From contig NZ_CP054856.1 in assembly GCF_018417475.1 (NCBI RefSeq), forward strand, positions 1,217,001-1,281,000: a stretch of 64,000 nucleotides of DNA, given 5' to 3'. Below, one piece after another: positions 1-12,800 of this stretch. This stretch comes from Novosphingobium decolorationis. GTDB lineage: Bacteria; Pseudomonadota; Alphaproteobacteria; Sphingomonadales; Sphingomonadaceae. The first letter of the stretch is position 1; each line of letters begins with the position of its first letter. Position numbers and translations under genes: made by a program. A model generated the notes under the pieces. It searched no databases and was not told the origin of the DNA. It saw only the letters and a program-made list of their open reading frames with translations.

Positions 1-2
1 TC

Positions 3-1073
3 GGCGCCGGCAAGATCTACACCACGAACACCCAGCTCACCGAGTTCCTGCGCCGCCTCGAACGCTGCTTTGCCGAGCCGATCGAGCACGAAGGCCAGAC
101 CCTTCATTTCGGCGCCAGCATCGGCGTTTCGACGTTCCCGGATGACGGCATCGACCGCGAGACACTGCTCAACAACGCGGACCTCGCGATGTACCGCGCC
201 AAGGGCCAGATCGGCGAGAACGTGTGCTTCTACGAGCCGAGCATGGACGAAAGCGCGCGGGCGCGGCGCAAGCTCGCCAGTGACCTGCGCCAGGCCGTCG
301 AGCGGGACGAGTTGGAGCTGCTCTACCAGCCGCAGTGCTACCTCCAGGGCGGAGAGCTTTCGGGCTACGAGGCCCTCCTGCGCTGGCATCACCCGACCCG
401 CGGCCTGGTCTCGCCGGTCGAATTCATCCCCATCGCCGAGGAAGCCGGCATCATCCTGCCCATCGGCGAATGGGTGCTGCGCCAGGCCTGCCTGGAGGCC
501 ACCCTCTGGGACAACGACCTGCGCATCGCGGTCAACCTCTCAGGCATCCAGCTGGTCCAGCCCGACATCGCCCAGACGGTCACCCGCATCCTGCTCGAAA
601 CCGGCCTGCCGCCAAGGCGCCTCGAACTCGAGATCACCGAAACCTCGATCATCTCGGACAAGGCTCGGGCCCTGCACAACCTGCGCCAGATCAAGGCCCT
701 GGGCGTCGCCATTGCCATGGACGACTTCGGCACCGGCTATTCCTCGCTCGACACCCTGCAGTCCTTCCCGTTCGACAAGATCAAGATCGACAAGTCGTTC
801 CTGCTCCAGTCCGACAGCAACGAGCAGGCTCAGGCCATCATCCGCGCGGTGCTCGGGCTCGGCCAGTCGCTGCAGATCCCGGTCCTGGCCGAAGGGGTAG
901 AGACCGCAGGCCATCTCGACCTTCTCGTCAACGAGGGCTGCCACGAAGCCCAGGGCTATTTCCTGGGCCGGCCCGGCCATGCGCCAAGCCGGCTTGTGGC
1001 CCAAGGCAGCCTTTCCTCCGGCGAGAGCCCCCACGGCCCGCTCATCACAGCGACACCTCTGGACGCCGCCTGA
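3..1073 (+). CDS. GGDEF-EAL domain protein, C-terminal part (5' end outside window)
   Basis: This is the 3' part of a cyclic-di-GMP signalling protein, read in the frame starting at base 3. The first ~65 residues are the end of a GGDEF domain (ASIGVSTFPDDG followed by NADLAMYRAK). A complete EAL phosphodiesterase domain follows. The expected catalytic and metal-binding positions are all visible: YEALLRW (the EAL motif), NLSG, EITET, DDFGTGYSSL, KIDKSF, AEGVET and QGYFLGRP, so c-di-GMP hydrolysis is likely. The GGDEF active site and any sensor region lie upstream of the window, so it is unknown whether the cyclase half works. The gene ends 158 bp before the sulfur operon and is probably a separate unit. 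Confidence 0.93.
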   Translation, partial: GAGKIYTTNTQLTEFLRRLERCFAEPIEHEGQTLHFGASIGVSTFPDDGIDRETLLNNADLAMYRAKGQIGENVCFYEPSMDESARARRKLASDLRQAVERDELELLYQPQCYLQGGELSGYEALLRWHHPTRGLVSPVEFIPIAEEAGIILPIGEWVLRQACLEATLWDNDLRIAVNLSGIQLVQPDIAQTVTRILLETGLPPRRLELEITETSIISDKARALHNLRQIKALGVAIAMDDFGTGYSSLDTLQSFPFDKIKIDKSFLLQSDSNEQAQAIIRAVLGLGQSLQIPVLAEGVETAGHLDLLVNEGCHEAQGYFLGRPGHAPSRLVAQGSLSSGESPHGPLITATPLDAA

Positions 1074-1099
1074 GGACAGGACACCGCGCCCGGCGCCGA

Positions 1100-1140
1100 G
1101 GCTGCACCCAGGCCGCACCCAGGCCGCACCCAGGCTGCAA
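1100..1140. repeat. 11-bp tandem repeat downstream of the EAL gene
   Basis: About 3.7 copies of an 11-base unit, GGCYGCACCCA, run head to tail just after the EAL stop codon. Copies begin at 1100, 1111, 1122 and 1133 and differ only at C/T positions. It is non-coding and could vary in copy number between strains. Confidence 0.7.
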
Positions 1141-1175
1141 GGCCCCGGAAACGGCCCTTTTCAAGGGGCACTAAA

Positions 1176-1203
1176 GATGCCTTTGGGCACGCCCAAGGCA
1201 TTC
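1176..1203 (+). terminator. Possible terminator or leader hairpin before cobA
   Basis: GATGCCTTTGGG and CCCAAGGCATTC form a stem with one bulged base around a short loop. It lies between the EAL stop and the cobA start. There is no U-run after it, so it is either a weak terminator or structure in the cobA leader. Confidence 0.35.
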
Positions 1204-1231
1204 TGGCTGGCATCGCCTTCGCAAGCTGGCC

Positions 1232-2044
1232 ATGTCGGGAAACATGACCGTTCATTCCGCTCTTCCTGGCCACGCGGGGCCTGTCGGCACCGTCCACCTG
1301 GTCGGCGCCGGTCCCGGCGATCCCGACCTGCTCACGCTGCGCGCCGCGCGGCTGGTGATGGGTGCCGCGCTCATCGTCCACGATGGCCTCGTCGATCCGC
1401 GCATTCTCGAGATGGCGCGCCCGAGCGCCCGCCTCGTCTCGGTCGCCAAGAGCCGTTCGCGCCACACCATGAAGCAGGAGGACATCAACGCCCTGCTCGT
1501 CGCCGAAGCCCTTGGCGGTCAGGACGTGGTGCGCCTCAAGGGCGGCGATCCCTTCGTGTTCGGCCGGGGCGGCGAGGAAGCCGAAGCCTGCCGCGCAGCC
1601 GGTGTCCCGGTGCAGGTCGTGCCGGGCATCTCCTCCGCGCTCGGCGCCTCGGCGGCCAGCCAGATCCCGCTCACCCATCGCGACCACGCCTCGATCGTCA
1701 GCTTCGTCGCGGGCCAGTGCAAGGGCCTCTCCGAACAGGACTGGTCGGGTCTTGCCGGCAAGGGCCGCACGCTGGTGATCTTCATGGGCCTCGCCACCGC
1801 CGCGCAGATCAGCGAGAAGCTGATGGGCGATGGCCTTGCGCCCGATGTTCCCGTCGCCGTCATCGAGAAGGCGACCCGTTCCGACATGCGCGTCCTGCGC
1901 GCCCCTCTTGCCGGACTTGCCGAACTGGTCGCCGACCACGCCGTCAAGAGCCCGGCTCTCATCGTTATCGGCGAGGTTGCCCGCATCGAGGGCGGCCTTG
2001 CCGACCATACCATTCGCGCCATGGCGCTGGAGGCAGAGCAGTGA
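1232..2044 (+). CDS. cobA: Uroporphyrinogen-III C-methyltransferase (SUMT)
   Basis: It makes precorrin-2 from uroporphyrinogen III by two SAM-dependent methylations, the first step to siroheme. The 270-residue length fits the single-domain SUMT family. Motifs seen are VHLVGAGPGDPDLLTLRA at the N-terminus, VVRLKGGDPFVFGRGGEEAEA, and VVPGISSALGASAASQIPLTHRD. There is no CysG-type oxidase/ferrochelatase domain. It heads a tightly overlapped sulfur-assimilation operon, so its product most likely supplies siroheme to the sulfite reductase two genes downstream. An alternative ATG lies at 1244; neither start has a strong ribosome-binding site. Confidence 0.95.
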   Translation: MSGNMTVHSALPGHAGPVGTVHLVGAGPGDPDLLTLRAARLVMGAALIVHDGLVDPRILEMARPSARLVSVAKSRSRHTMKQEDINALLVAEALGGQDVVRLKGGDPFVFGRGGEEAEACRAAGVPVQVVPGISSALGASAASQIPLTHRDHASIVSFVAGQCKGLSEQDWSGLAGKGRTLVIFMGLATAAQISEKLMGDGLAPDVPVAVIEKATRSDMRVLRAPLAGLAELVADHAVKSPALIVIGEVARIEGGLADHTIRAMALEAEQ

Positions 2045-2336
2045 AGATCGTGACCGCAAATGACCTCAAGAGCGGGGCCGTCATCTGGTGGACCGGCGTG
2101 GGCTGGTCGCTCGATGTCAATGAGGCCGCTGATGTGGGGGACGATGGCGCCAAGGTCATCGCGCGCGAGGAAGGCGCGCAGAACGCCGTCTCGGCCTACG
2201 TGATCGACGCCGAGAAGGACGAACAGGGCGTGCGCCCTGCGCACATCAAGGAGCGCATCCGCGCCTTTGGCCCGACGGTCCGCCTGGACCTGACGGTGAA
2301 GCCCGCCGACGCCAACGCCGTGAACTGGGTGATCTG

Positions 2337-2337
<1 letters not shown>
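2041..2337 (+). CDS. DUF2849 protein of the sulfur operon
   Basis: A 98-residue protein starting at a GTG whose last two bases are part of the cobA TGA stop (4-bp overlap). It matches DUF2849, a family known mainly from this position between siroheme synthase and sulfite reductase in alphaproteobacteria. There are no cysteines, no signal peptide and no membrane segment. Visible features are IVTANDLKSGAVIWW at the start and a C-terminal VRPAHIKERIRAFGPTVRLDL. The biochemical role is unknown. The fixed position suggests an accessory role to CysI, for example folding or electron delivery. Confidence 0.85.
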
Positions 2338-3963
<1,626 letters not shown>

Positions 3964-3971
<8 letters not shown>

Positions 3972-4398
3972 TGTACAGTTCCGCTTCCGCGACGACGAAG
4001 CGGTCAATGACCCCGCCGTGACGGTCAGCGCCTTCACCGAGCAGTCCAACGCCACCGCCGTGCGCATCGAGCCCAGCGACGATGCCCGCGACCTCCTGCC
4101 CGCGCTTGACCGGCTCGCGCTGGTCGAGGTGGCCTTCCCGGCCTGGACCGACGGGCGCGGCTACTCCTCCGCGCGCATCCTGCGCGAGGCGGGCTACACC
4201 GGCGAACTGCGCGCCACCGGCGATCTGGTGATCGACATGCTGCACCACATGCGCCGCTGCGGATTCGATGCCTTCGCACCCGAAAAGCCGCTCAACACCC
4301 GCGATGCCGAAGCCGCCTTCGCGCGCTGGGAGAATGTGTACCAGGCAACGGTCGTCGATGGCCGTGCGCCGATCTGGGCCAAGCGCCACCCGGCGTAA
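3964..4398 (+). CDS. DUF934 protein of the sulfur operon
   Basis: A 144-residue protein that starts inside the 3' end of cysI (8-bp overlap), which implies translational coupling. It matches DUF934, found next to sulfite reductase and APS reductase in many proteobacteria that lack CysJ. Recognisable parts are LVEVAFPAWTDGRGYSSARILREAGYTGELRATGD and a C-terminal FARWENVYQATV. It is soluble and has a single cysteine. The function is not established; an accessory role in sulfite reduction is inferred from position only. Confidence 0.87.
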
Positions 4399-4426
4399 GA
4401 CCCCCGCTGTCAGGAGGGAGCACCCG

Positions 4427-5239
4427 ATGACCGAACAGAACGACACCCAAGGCCGCATCCGCGACCGCATCGAGACCGGCCCTCGCTTCGTCGAGGCCGA
4501 CGCGGTGCGCCTCAACCGCCTCTTTCGCGGCACCGACACGAGCGAGATGCTTGAGACGCTGCTCAAGGAAGGCATGGCGGGCGACGTGGCGCAGGTGTCG
4601 AGTTTCGGCGCGGAAAGCGCGGTGCTCCTCCACCTCGTCAGCCGGATCGATCCGAACCTGCCGGTGCTTTTCCTGGAAACGGGCAAGCACTTCCCCGAGA
4701 CGCTCGCCTACCGCGACGACCTCGTGGAGCGCCTCGGCCTCAAGAACCTCGTCAACCTGACGCCCGACGAAGAGGAACTGGCCAAGAAGGACGAGAGCGG
4801 CCTTCGCTGGTCCTACGATCCCGATGGCTGCTGCGAGATCCGCAAGGTCAAGCCGCTGGCCAAGGCCCTCGCAGGCTTCGATGCGACGATCACGGGCCGC
4901 AAGGCCTTCCAGTCGTCCACCCGCAAGACCCTGCCCCGCTTCGAGATCGACACGACCGACGAGCAGGGCCGCCTCAAGATCAACCCGCTGATCGACTGGA
5001 CCCCCGAACGGCTCGAGGCCTACATCCAGGAATTCGACCTGCCGCCCCACCCACTGGTGGCACAGGGCTATCCCTCGATCGGCTGCATGCCCTGCACCAG
5101 CAAGGTCGCGCCGGGGGAAGACCCACGCTCGGGCCGCTGGAGGGGCTGGGACAAGACCGAGTGCGGCATCCACAAGCCCGGCGAGGAGGGCAATGGCCCC
5201 GCCAGCGATCTGCCGCCCGGCTTCGACCCGGTGTTCTGA
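4427..5239 (+). CDS. cysH: Assimilatory adenylyl-sulfate (APS) reductase, [4Fe-4S] type
   Basis: A 270-residue thioredoxin-dependent reductase converting adenylyl sulfate to sulfite and AMP. The iron-sulfur ligands that separate APS reductases from PAPS reductases are present: C135-C136 (DGCCEIRK) and C220-x2-C223 (GCMPCT). The catalytic cysteine is C246 in TECGIH. The P-loop-like SSFGAESAVLLHL and LFLETGKHFPET are also seen. The start at 4427 is supported by AGGAGGG nine bases upstream. It is the last gene of the operon and is followed by a strong terminator. The pathway is thus APS to sulfite to sulfide, without a PAPS step. Confidence 0.95.
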   Translation: MTEQNDTQGRIRDRIETGPRFVEADAVRLNRLFRGTDTSEMLETLLKEGMAGDVAQVSSFGAESAVLLHLVSRIDPNLPVLFLETGKHFPETLAYRDDLVERLGLKNLVNLTPDEEELAKKDESGLRWSYDPDGCCEIRKVKPLAKALAGFDATITGRKAFQSSTRKTLPRFEIDTTDEQGRLKINPLIDWTPERLEAYIQEFDLPPHPLVAQGYPSIGCMPCTSKVAPGEDPRSGRWRGWDKTECGIHKPGEEGNGPASDLPPGFDPVF

Positions 5240-5263
5240 AGAACAGCCGCGCAGAACATGAGA

Positions 5264-5298
5264 AAGGGGCGAGCCCGGCCTGGGCTCGCCCCTTTTTT
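5264..5298 (+). terminator. Rho-independent terminator of the sulfur operon
   Basis: A perfect 13-bp stem (AAGGGGCGAGCCC with GGGCTCGCCCCTT), a 5-base loop and six T residues. It ends the cysH transcript. The opposite strand has only a short T-run, so it serves mainly the plus strand. Confidence 0.92.
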
Positions 5299-5315
5299 CG
5301 TGCCGCCGGGCCGTG

Positions 5316-5609
5316 TCAGCCGATGCGGATGGTCTTCTTGACCTGGTTGATCTCGCCCCAGTCGGCGACTTCGACCTGCAACGTGTCGATCACGTCCCCG
5401 TTTTCGGACTGGAGCGTGACCTCGCCGCTGACCGGGCCGCTCTCCCCGTCCTTGCGGGTCAGGATCGCCGAGACCGTATGCTCGCCCGGCTTCAGGCTTG
5501 CGGCCGCCTCCTCCTCGCCCAGATCGAGGATCTGACCATCGACCATCAAGAGAAGATTCTGTGCGTTTGCCGAACGTGCCGGCCGCACACTGATACGCAC
5601 GTCACCCAT
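5316..5609 (-). CDS. Small hypothetical protein, beta-rich
   Basis: A 97-residue protein starting at the ATG at 5609, chosen because AGGGG lies nine bases upstream; an upstream ATG would add only 11 residues. No family is recognised. It has no signal peptide, no transmembrane segment and no cysteine. Alternating hydrophobic stretches (VRISVRPA, LLLMVDGQILDL, HTVSAILTRKDG, VSGEVTLQS) and LKPGEHTVSA suggest a small beta-sandwich. It converges on the sulfur operon terminator and is transcribed on its own. Confidence 0.6.
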   Translation of the reverse strand: MGDVRISVRPARSANAQNLLLMVDGQILDLGEEEAAASLKPGEHTVSAILTRKDGESGPVSGEVTLQSENGDVIDTLQVEVADWGEINQVKKTIRIG

Positions 5610-5887
5610 TGAAATTTCCCCTAGTACCGCGCGCCGGAGCAACTTGCCCGGCGGGACGCCTTCCTTAGCCGCGACTGTGCGCTCCCGCCAGAAGCACCGT
5701 GCGCCCGCAAGCGCGGTCTAACGGACAATTTCACATATACTGGATGGCGAGAGCGGCCGCCCTCGCCACCTCCTTTCCCGTACCCCGAGCTGGCGCAAGC
5801 CGTGGGCGGACACGCGCCCGAGCCACGCCCCGCGAACATATCGCACTTGCACCTGCCACGCGTGTCGCGCGACATTCAGGTTGAGAA

Positions 5888-5907
5888 AGCGCGACAAACA
5901 AGATGAG
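5888..5907 (+). repeat. Left terminal inverted repeat of the IS21 element
   Basis: Twenty bases matching the reversed right end with one mismatch (A versus G at the 14th base). This is the expected transposase binding end. Confidence 0.85.
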
Positions 5908-5912
5908 AATCT

Positions 5913-5963
5913 TGCGTTCCGGGATTGGCGAAGGGCGTAGCCCGTAGCCGATGCCGGAACGCA
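5913..5963 (+). other. Long nested hairpin in the left end of the IS
   Basis: Three nested stems: TGCGTTCCGG (5913-5922) with CCGGAACGCA (5954-5963), ATTGGC (5924-5929) with GCCGAT (5947-5952), and GGGC (5933-5936) with GCCC (5940-5943). It lies between the terminal repeat and istA. It could block read-through translation or transcription from outside, as in other insertion sequences, but this is inference. Confidence 0.6.
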
Positions 5964-6044
5964 GGGGGCGCCTTTTGAAGGGTGCCTGTGATGGTCGTGG
6001 TGGTCGCTATGCATTGGGTTTTCCTAGGGAGGAGGACCTGACGT

Positions 6045-7542
<1,498 letters not shown>

Positions 7543-7546
<4 letters not shown>

Positions 7547-8400
7547 GCACGGCTCCTATGATCGACGCACAGCGCCTGGGCCTGATGCTCAATGAACTGC
7601 GCTTGCCAACCATCAAGCATATCTGGGGAGATTTTGCGGCCCGTGCGGACAAGGAAGGATGGCCCGCGAGCCGGTTCCTTGCAGCCCTTGCCGAACATGA
7701 ACTCGCCGAACGCGATCGCCGCCGGATCGGGCGTCATCTGGCTGAAGCCCACCTGCCGGCAGGCAAGACGTTGGACTGCTTTGCGTTCGAGGCCGTGCCG
7801 ATGATCTCCAAGGCCCAGGTCATGGCCCTGTGCGCCGGCGATGGCTGGCTCGACCAGGGTTCCAATCTCATCCTGTTCGGCCCGCCAGGCGGCGGCAAAA
7901 GCCATCTGGCGGCGGCGATCGGCCTGGCGTTGGTGGAAAATGGCTGGCGAGTGCTGTTCTCCCGCACCTCTGACCTCGTCCAGCGTCTGCAGGTCGCTCG
8001 CCGCGAACTGACGCTGGAATCCGCAATCGCCAAGCTCGACAAATATCATCTGCTCATTCTCGACGACTTTGCCTACGTCTCACGCGATCAGGCGGAAACC
8101 TCCGTCCTCTTCGAACTGATCAGTGCCCGATACGAGCGCAGATCCTTGCTCATCACCGCCAACCAGCCCTTCGGTGAATGGAATCGCGTCTTCCCGGACC
8201 CGGCAATGACGCTCGCTGCGGTCGACAGGCTCGTGCATCACGCCACGATCTTCGAGATGAACGTCGAAAGTTATCGCCGGCGCACGGCTCAGGCCCGCCG
8301 CACCGGGGCTGGACGTCCTGCCGCCTACACCACTCCGAAAGTCCTCGAGACCATCCGCGACAATCAGGATGAGAACGAGGTCCTTGCCAGCGACAATTAA
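7543..8400 (+). CDS. istB: IS21 helper ATPase IstB
   Basis: A 285-residue AAA+ ATPase of the DnaC/IstB type that helps the IstA transposase select targets. Walker A is GPPGGGKSH and Walker B is LLILDDF; a sensor-type stretch SLLITANQPFGEWNRVFPD follows. The gene is intact and starts inside the istA stop (ATGA). With istA broken, IstB cannot mobilise this copy but could still be expressed. Confidence 0.95.
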
Positions 8401-8436
8401 AATCGGCACTGAATGACGCGCCGCGACAATCACATT

Positions 8437-8479
8437 CTCATCCTGATTGACGCGCAATCCTCATCCTGTTTGTCGCGCT
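8437..8479 (+). repeat. Right-end repeats of the IS21 element (inner and outer copies)
   Basis: CTCATCCTGATTGACGCGC (8437-8455) and CTCATCCTGTTTGTCGCGC (8460-8478) are spaced 23 bases apart. The outer copy is the terminal inverted repeat. Multiple end repeats of this sort are typical of IS21 transposase binding sites. Confidence 0.8.
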
Positions 8480-8563
8480 ACACACGCGGGCACTTGCGCC
8501 ATTTGCAGCATTCACCCGCACAAACCGCAAGGTTTCCCCCTCCAGCCAAAGCCGACTTTGCCC

Positions 8564-8569
8564 TATATT
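8564..8569 (+). promoter_or_regulatory. Possible -10 element giving a very short leader for the MFS gene
   Basis: TATATT lies 10 bases before the ATG at 8580, which would put the transcript start within a few bases of the start codon. No ribosome-binding site is visible before that ATG, in line with a leaderless message. No good -35 was found. Confidence 0.3.
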
Positions 8570-8579
8570 GCGGCGCAAC

Positions 8580-9788
8580 ATGACCGTACAGACCTTGCCC
8601 CCCTCCCAGCCGGTTCACCCGGCTCTCGTCATTCTCGCGCTTGCCGTGGGTGCCTTTGCCATCGGCACCACCGAGTTCGCCGCGATGAGCCTCCTCCCCT
8701 ATTTCGCGCGCGACCTTGGCCTGACCGACCCGCAGGCGGGCCACGCGATCAGCATGTATGCGCTGGGCGTCGTGGTCGGTGCGCCGATCTTCTCGGTGCT
8801 GGGCGCGCGCCTGTCGCGCCGCACCATGCTGATCGGCCTCATGGCGATCTTCGCGGTCGGCAACGCGCTGAGCGCCATGGCCTCGAGCTATTCGACGCTG
8901 CTCCTTTTCCGCTTCCTCGCCGGGCTCCCCCATGGCGCCTTCTTCGGCGTCGCCGCCCTCGTCGCGGCCTCGCTCGTGCCAGCCAAGAAGCGCGCACAGG
9001 CCGTCGCCAAGGTGTTCCTGGGCCTGACCATCGCCACCATCATCGGCGTGCCCGCGGCCAACCTGCTCGGCCAGATCGTGGGCTGGCGCTATGGCTTTGG
9101 CATCGTCGCGTTCCTCGCGATGGCCACGATGGCGCTCGTCGCGCTTTACGCGCCGCGCCACGGTGCCGATCCCGACGCCAGTCCTTTACGCGAACTGGGC
9201 GCCTTCAAGCGCCCGCAGGTGCTGCTCACGCTGCTGACCGGCGTGATCGGCTTTGGCGGCATGTTTTGCGTCTACACCTACCTCGCCTCGACCATGATCG
9301 AGGTGACGAAGACGCCCGAAACGCTCGTCCCCGTGGTCCTCGCGGTCTATGGCGTGGGCATGACGGCGGGCAACCTGTTCTGGGCCTGGCTCGCCGACCG
9401 CGACCAGGACCGCGCCGCGATCATCGCCTTCGTGTGGGTCGCGATTGCCCTCGCCCTGTTCCCGCTCGTGGTCAAGAACGTCTGGCTGCTCGCCATCGAC
9501 GTCCTGCTCATCGGCTTTGGCGGCGGCCTCGGCACGATCCTCCAGACGCGCCTGATGGACGTGGCGGGCGACGCGCAGGCTCTGGCCGCGGCCGCGCACC
9601 ACAGTGCGTTCAACACCGCCAACGCGCTCGGCCCCTGGCTGGGGGGCCTTGCCATCACGGCGGGTCTCGGCCTTCCCTCCACAGGCTGGATCGGTGCGGT
9701 GCTCTCGCTTGGCGGCCTTGCCGTCTACCTCGTCACGCTCGCGCTCTACCGCCGCGACCAGCGCCAGGCCGCGCTCGCCATGGCCTGA
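8580..9788 (+). CDS. MFS transporter, DHA1 (AraJ/YdhP-like) family
   Basis: A 402-residue inner-membrane carrier with about twelve hydrophobic segments. FAIGTTEFAAMSLLPYFARDLG in the first helix is characteristic of the DHA1 group of AraJ-type exporters, and GARLSRRTMLIGLM is the loop 2-3 motif. Family members export sugars or drugs; the substrate here is unknown. The ATG at 8580 was preferred over a TTG four codons upstream. No good ribosome-binding site is seen, so the message may be leaderless. The gene starts 101 bp after the IS end and runs into a shared bidirectional terminator. Confidence 0.9.
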   Translation: MTVQTLPPSQPVHPALVILALAVGAFAIGTTEFAAMSLLPYFARDLGLTDPQAGHAISMYALGVVVGAPIFSVLGARLSRRTMLIGLMAIFAVGNALSAMASSYSTLLLFRFLAGLPHGAFFGVAALVAASLVPAKKRAQAVAKVFLGLTIATIIGVPAANLLGQIVGWRYGFGIVAFLAMATMALVALYAPRHGADPDASPLRELGAFKRPQVLLTLLTGVIGFGGMFCVYTYLASTMIEVTKTPETLVPVVLAVYGVGMTAGNLFWAWLADRDQDRAAIIAFVWVAIALALFPLVVKNVWLLAIDVLLIGFGGGLGTILQTRLMDVAGDAQALAAAAHHSAFNTANALGPWLGGLAITAGLGLPSTGWIGAVLSLGGLAVYLVTLALYRRDQRQAALAMA

Positions 9789-9812
9789 GCGGGGGCTCAC
9801 CAGAGACCACGT

Positions 9813-9850
9813 AAAAGGGGCCGGGAAGCAATGCTTCCCGGCCCCTTTTT
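9813..9850. terminator. Bidirectional terminator between the MFS gene and putA
   Basis: A 17-bp perfect stem (AAAAGGGGCCGGGAAGC and its complement) with a 3-base loop. It has an A-run on the left and a T-run on the right, so it can stop both converging transcripts. Confidence 0.93.
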
Positions 9851-9871
9851 CATTCATCGTGGCAAAGACGA

Positions 9872-12800
9872 TCAGTCGATCATCATCAGGCTGGCGTTGC
9901 CGCCTGCCGCCGTGGTGTTGATCGAGACCGACACTTCCTCAAGCAGCCAGGCAAGCCCCGGCCCCGGACGGCCCGCGGCGTGGACAGGCACGATCGGCCC
10001 GGGACGCTCGGCCATGTCGGCGCAGGCCTTGAGCAGCGCGTCCTTGCCGCCTTCGACAAGGCAGACGGCCAGCGGCTCATCCGGCTCGGGCTTGAAGGCG
10101 GCCGCGATGCTGTCGGGCAGACCTTCGGGAAGGTCCATGCCCTCGACGCTCGCGGTGTTTCCGGTGGCCAGCACCAGCGCCATCATGCGCACGAGCCCCG
10201 AGCGGGTCTTGGGCCGCAGCAGGATGCGCCCACGCGGATGGAGCGCGTATTCGTTGCGCTCACCCACAGGGCCGGGCAGTTCCATCTGCACACCAAGGCG
10301 GCTTGCGGTATGGATCGCGCGGGCCTGGGCGGCGCCTTCGAACCACTCCTTCTTGGCGAGCCAGCCGACAAACTCGTCGACGAGCGGCATGCGCACGCCC
10401 GAGGGCGGCAGGACCAGCGGCGCCTGACGCACGAGGCGCCCGAGGTACAAGGGGCCGCCCGCCTTGGGACCGGTGCCCGACATGCCCCGCCCACCGAAGG
10501 GCTGGACGCCGACGATGGCGCCGACCTGGTTGCGGTTGACGTAGCGGTTGCCCGTGCGGATGCGCGAGAGGACGTGCGCCACGGTCCCGTCCATGCGGGT
10601 GTGAAGACCAAAGGTCAGGCCATAGCCGGTCGCGTTGATCGAATCGATCAGCGCGTCGAGGTTCCGGCGCTTGAAGCGCAGGACATGAAGGACCGGCCCG
10701 AAGACCTCCTGCTCCACGTCCTCGACGCTGTCGATCTCGATGATCGTGGGCGCAACGTAGGTACCCTTGGCGCAGTCCTCGCCCAGATCGACCTGGTGGA
10801 TCGTGTGACCGCGCGAGCGCATCGTCTCGATGTGCTCGTTGATCTTGTCGCGCGCTTCCTGCGTGATGACAGGGCCCACATCGACCGAAAGACGATCCGG
10901 GTTGCCGACTTCCAGTTCGGCCAGCGCGCCCTTCAGCATATTCAGCGTGTTGCTGGCGATCTCGTCCTGCAGGCACAGGATGCGCAGCGCCGAACAGCGC
11001 TGGCCCGCGCTGTCGAAGGCCGAGATGATGACATCGCCCACCACCTGCTCGGCAAGCGAGGTGGAATCCACGATCATCGCGTTCTGGCCGCCAGTCTCCG
11101 CGATCAGCGGGATCGGGTGGCCGTCATCCGAAAGACGGCTCGAAAGCTGCTTCTGGATCAGGCGCGCCACTTCGGTGGAGCCGGTGAACATGACGCCGGC
11201 CACTTGCGGCTGCTCGATCAGCGCGGCACCGATGGAGCCATCGCCGGGCAGGAGCTGGAGTGCGTCGCCCGGAATGCCCGCCTGGTGCAGGATACGCACG
11301 GCTTCGGCCGCGATCAGCGGAGTTTCCTCGGCAGGCTTGGCAAGCACGGTGTTGCCCGCAACCAGCGCGGCCGCGACCTGCCCTGTGAAGATCGCCATCG
11401 GGAAGTTCCAGGGGCTGATGCAGACCACCGGCCCCAGCGGCACCTGCGCGGCGCCGAACGTCTGGCGCGACTGCAGGGCGTAGTAGTGGAGGAAGTCGAT
11501 CGCCTCGCGCACTTCGGCAATGGCGTTGGCCGCCGACTTGCCCGCCTCGCGCATGGCAAGGCCCATGAGCACGGGCATCTCGTCCTGCATGACCTTCGCG
11601 GCGCGCTCGAGGATGGCGGCGCGCTCGGCAACGGGGGTGTTGGCCCATTCGCTCGCCGCCGCGCGCTTCATCGCGGCCTCGGCCATTTCGGCCGGGGTCT
11701 CGATCACCGTGCCCACGACATCGTCGTGGTCGGCCGGGTTGATGACGTCCTTGCCCTCTCCCTCGGCGCCATCGGCCGCGGCCTGCCAGGGGTGGGAGAC
11801 CGTTCCGGCGAGCTTGATGGTGAGATCGGCCAGCACCGCATCGTCGGCAAGGTCGAGCCCGGCCGAGTTCGCGCGGTCGGGATAGATCTCGCTCGGGAGG
11901 TCGATCTTGTCGTGCTTGCCCGCCGGATCGTCGAGTTCGAGAAGCGATTCCACCGGGTCATCGACCAGCGTCGCGACATCCACCTTGGGATCGGCGATGC
12001 GGTTGACGAACGAGGAGTTCGCCCCGTTCTCCAGCAGGCGCCGCACGAGGTAGGCCAGCAGCGTCTCATGCGTGCCGACCGGCGCATAGATGCGGCAGGG
12101 ACGCGCCAGGTTGTCCTTGGAAACGACGTGCGAATAGAGCGCCTCGCCCATGCCGTGAAGGCACTGGAACTCGTACTGCTCGACCGTGAAGGTCTCCGGG
12201 TTCGCCATGTGGTAGATGGTCGAGAGCGTCTGCGCGTTGTGGGTCGCGAACTGCGGATAGATCTCGTCCGGCGCGGCGAGCAGCTTGCGGGCCGAAGCGA
12301 TGTAGGCGACGTCGGTATGGCGCTTGCGGGTGAAGACCGGGAAGTCGGACTGCCCGTCGACCTGTGCGCGCTTGATCTCGGCGTCCCAGTAGGCGCCCTT
12401 GACGAGGCGCACCATGATGCGCCGGTCCGCGCGCTTGCCCAAGTCGATCAGCCAGTCGATCACCTGCGGGCAGCGCTTGCCATAAGCCTGGACCACGAAG
12501 CCAAGGCCATTCCAGCCGGCCAGGTCCTTGTCGAGCGCCAGCGATTCCAGAAGGTCCATCGAAAGCTCAAGACGGTCCGCTTCTTCGGCATCGATGTTGA
12601 AGCCGATGTCGTAGCCCTTGGCGAGAAGCGCCAGTTCCTTGACGCGCGGGAGCAGTTCGTCGACCGCACGGCCCGCCTTCGTGCGCATGTAGCGCGGGTG
12701 GAGCGCGGAGAGCTTGATCGAGATACCGGGGCCCTTGTAGACGCCCTTCCCCTTGCCCGCCGCACCGATGGCGTGGATCGCGTTCTCGTAATCCTCGTAG

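Noticed and set aside
5740..5887. Target-site duplication for the IS21 element
   Set aside because: Flanking bases on the two sides do not match over 4-8 bases, so no duplication is claimed.
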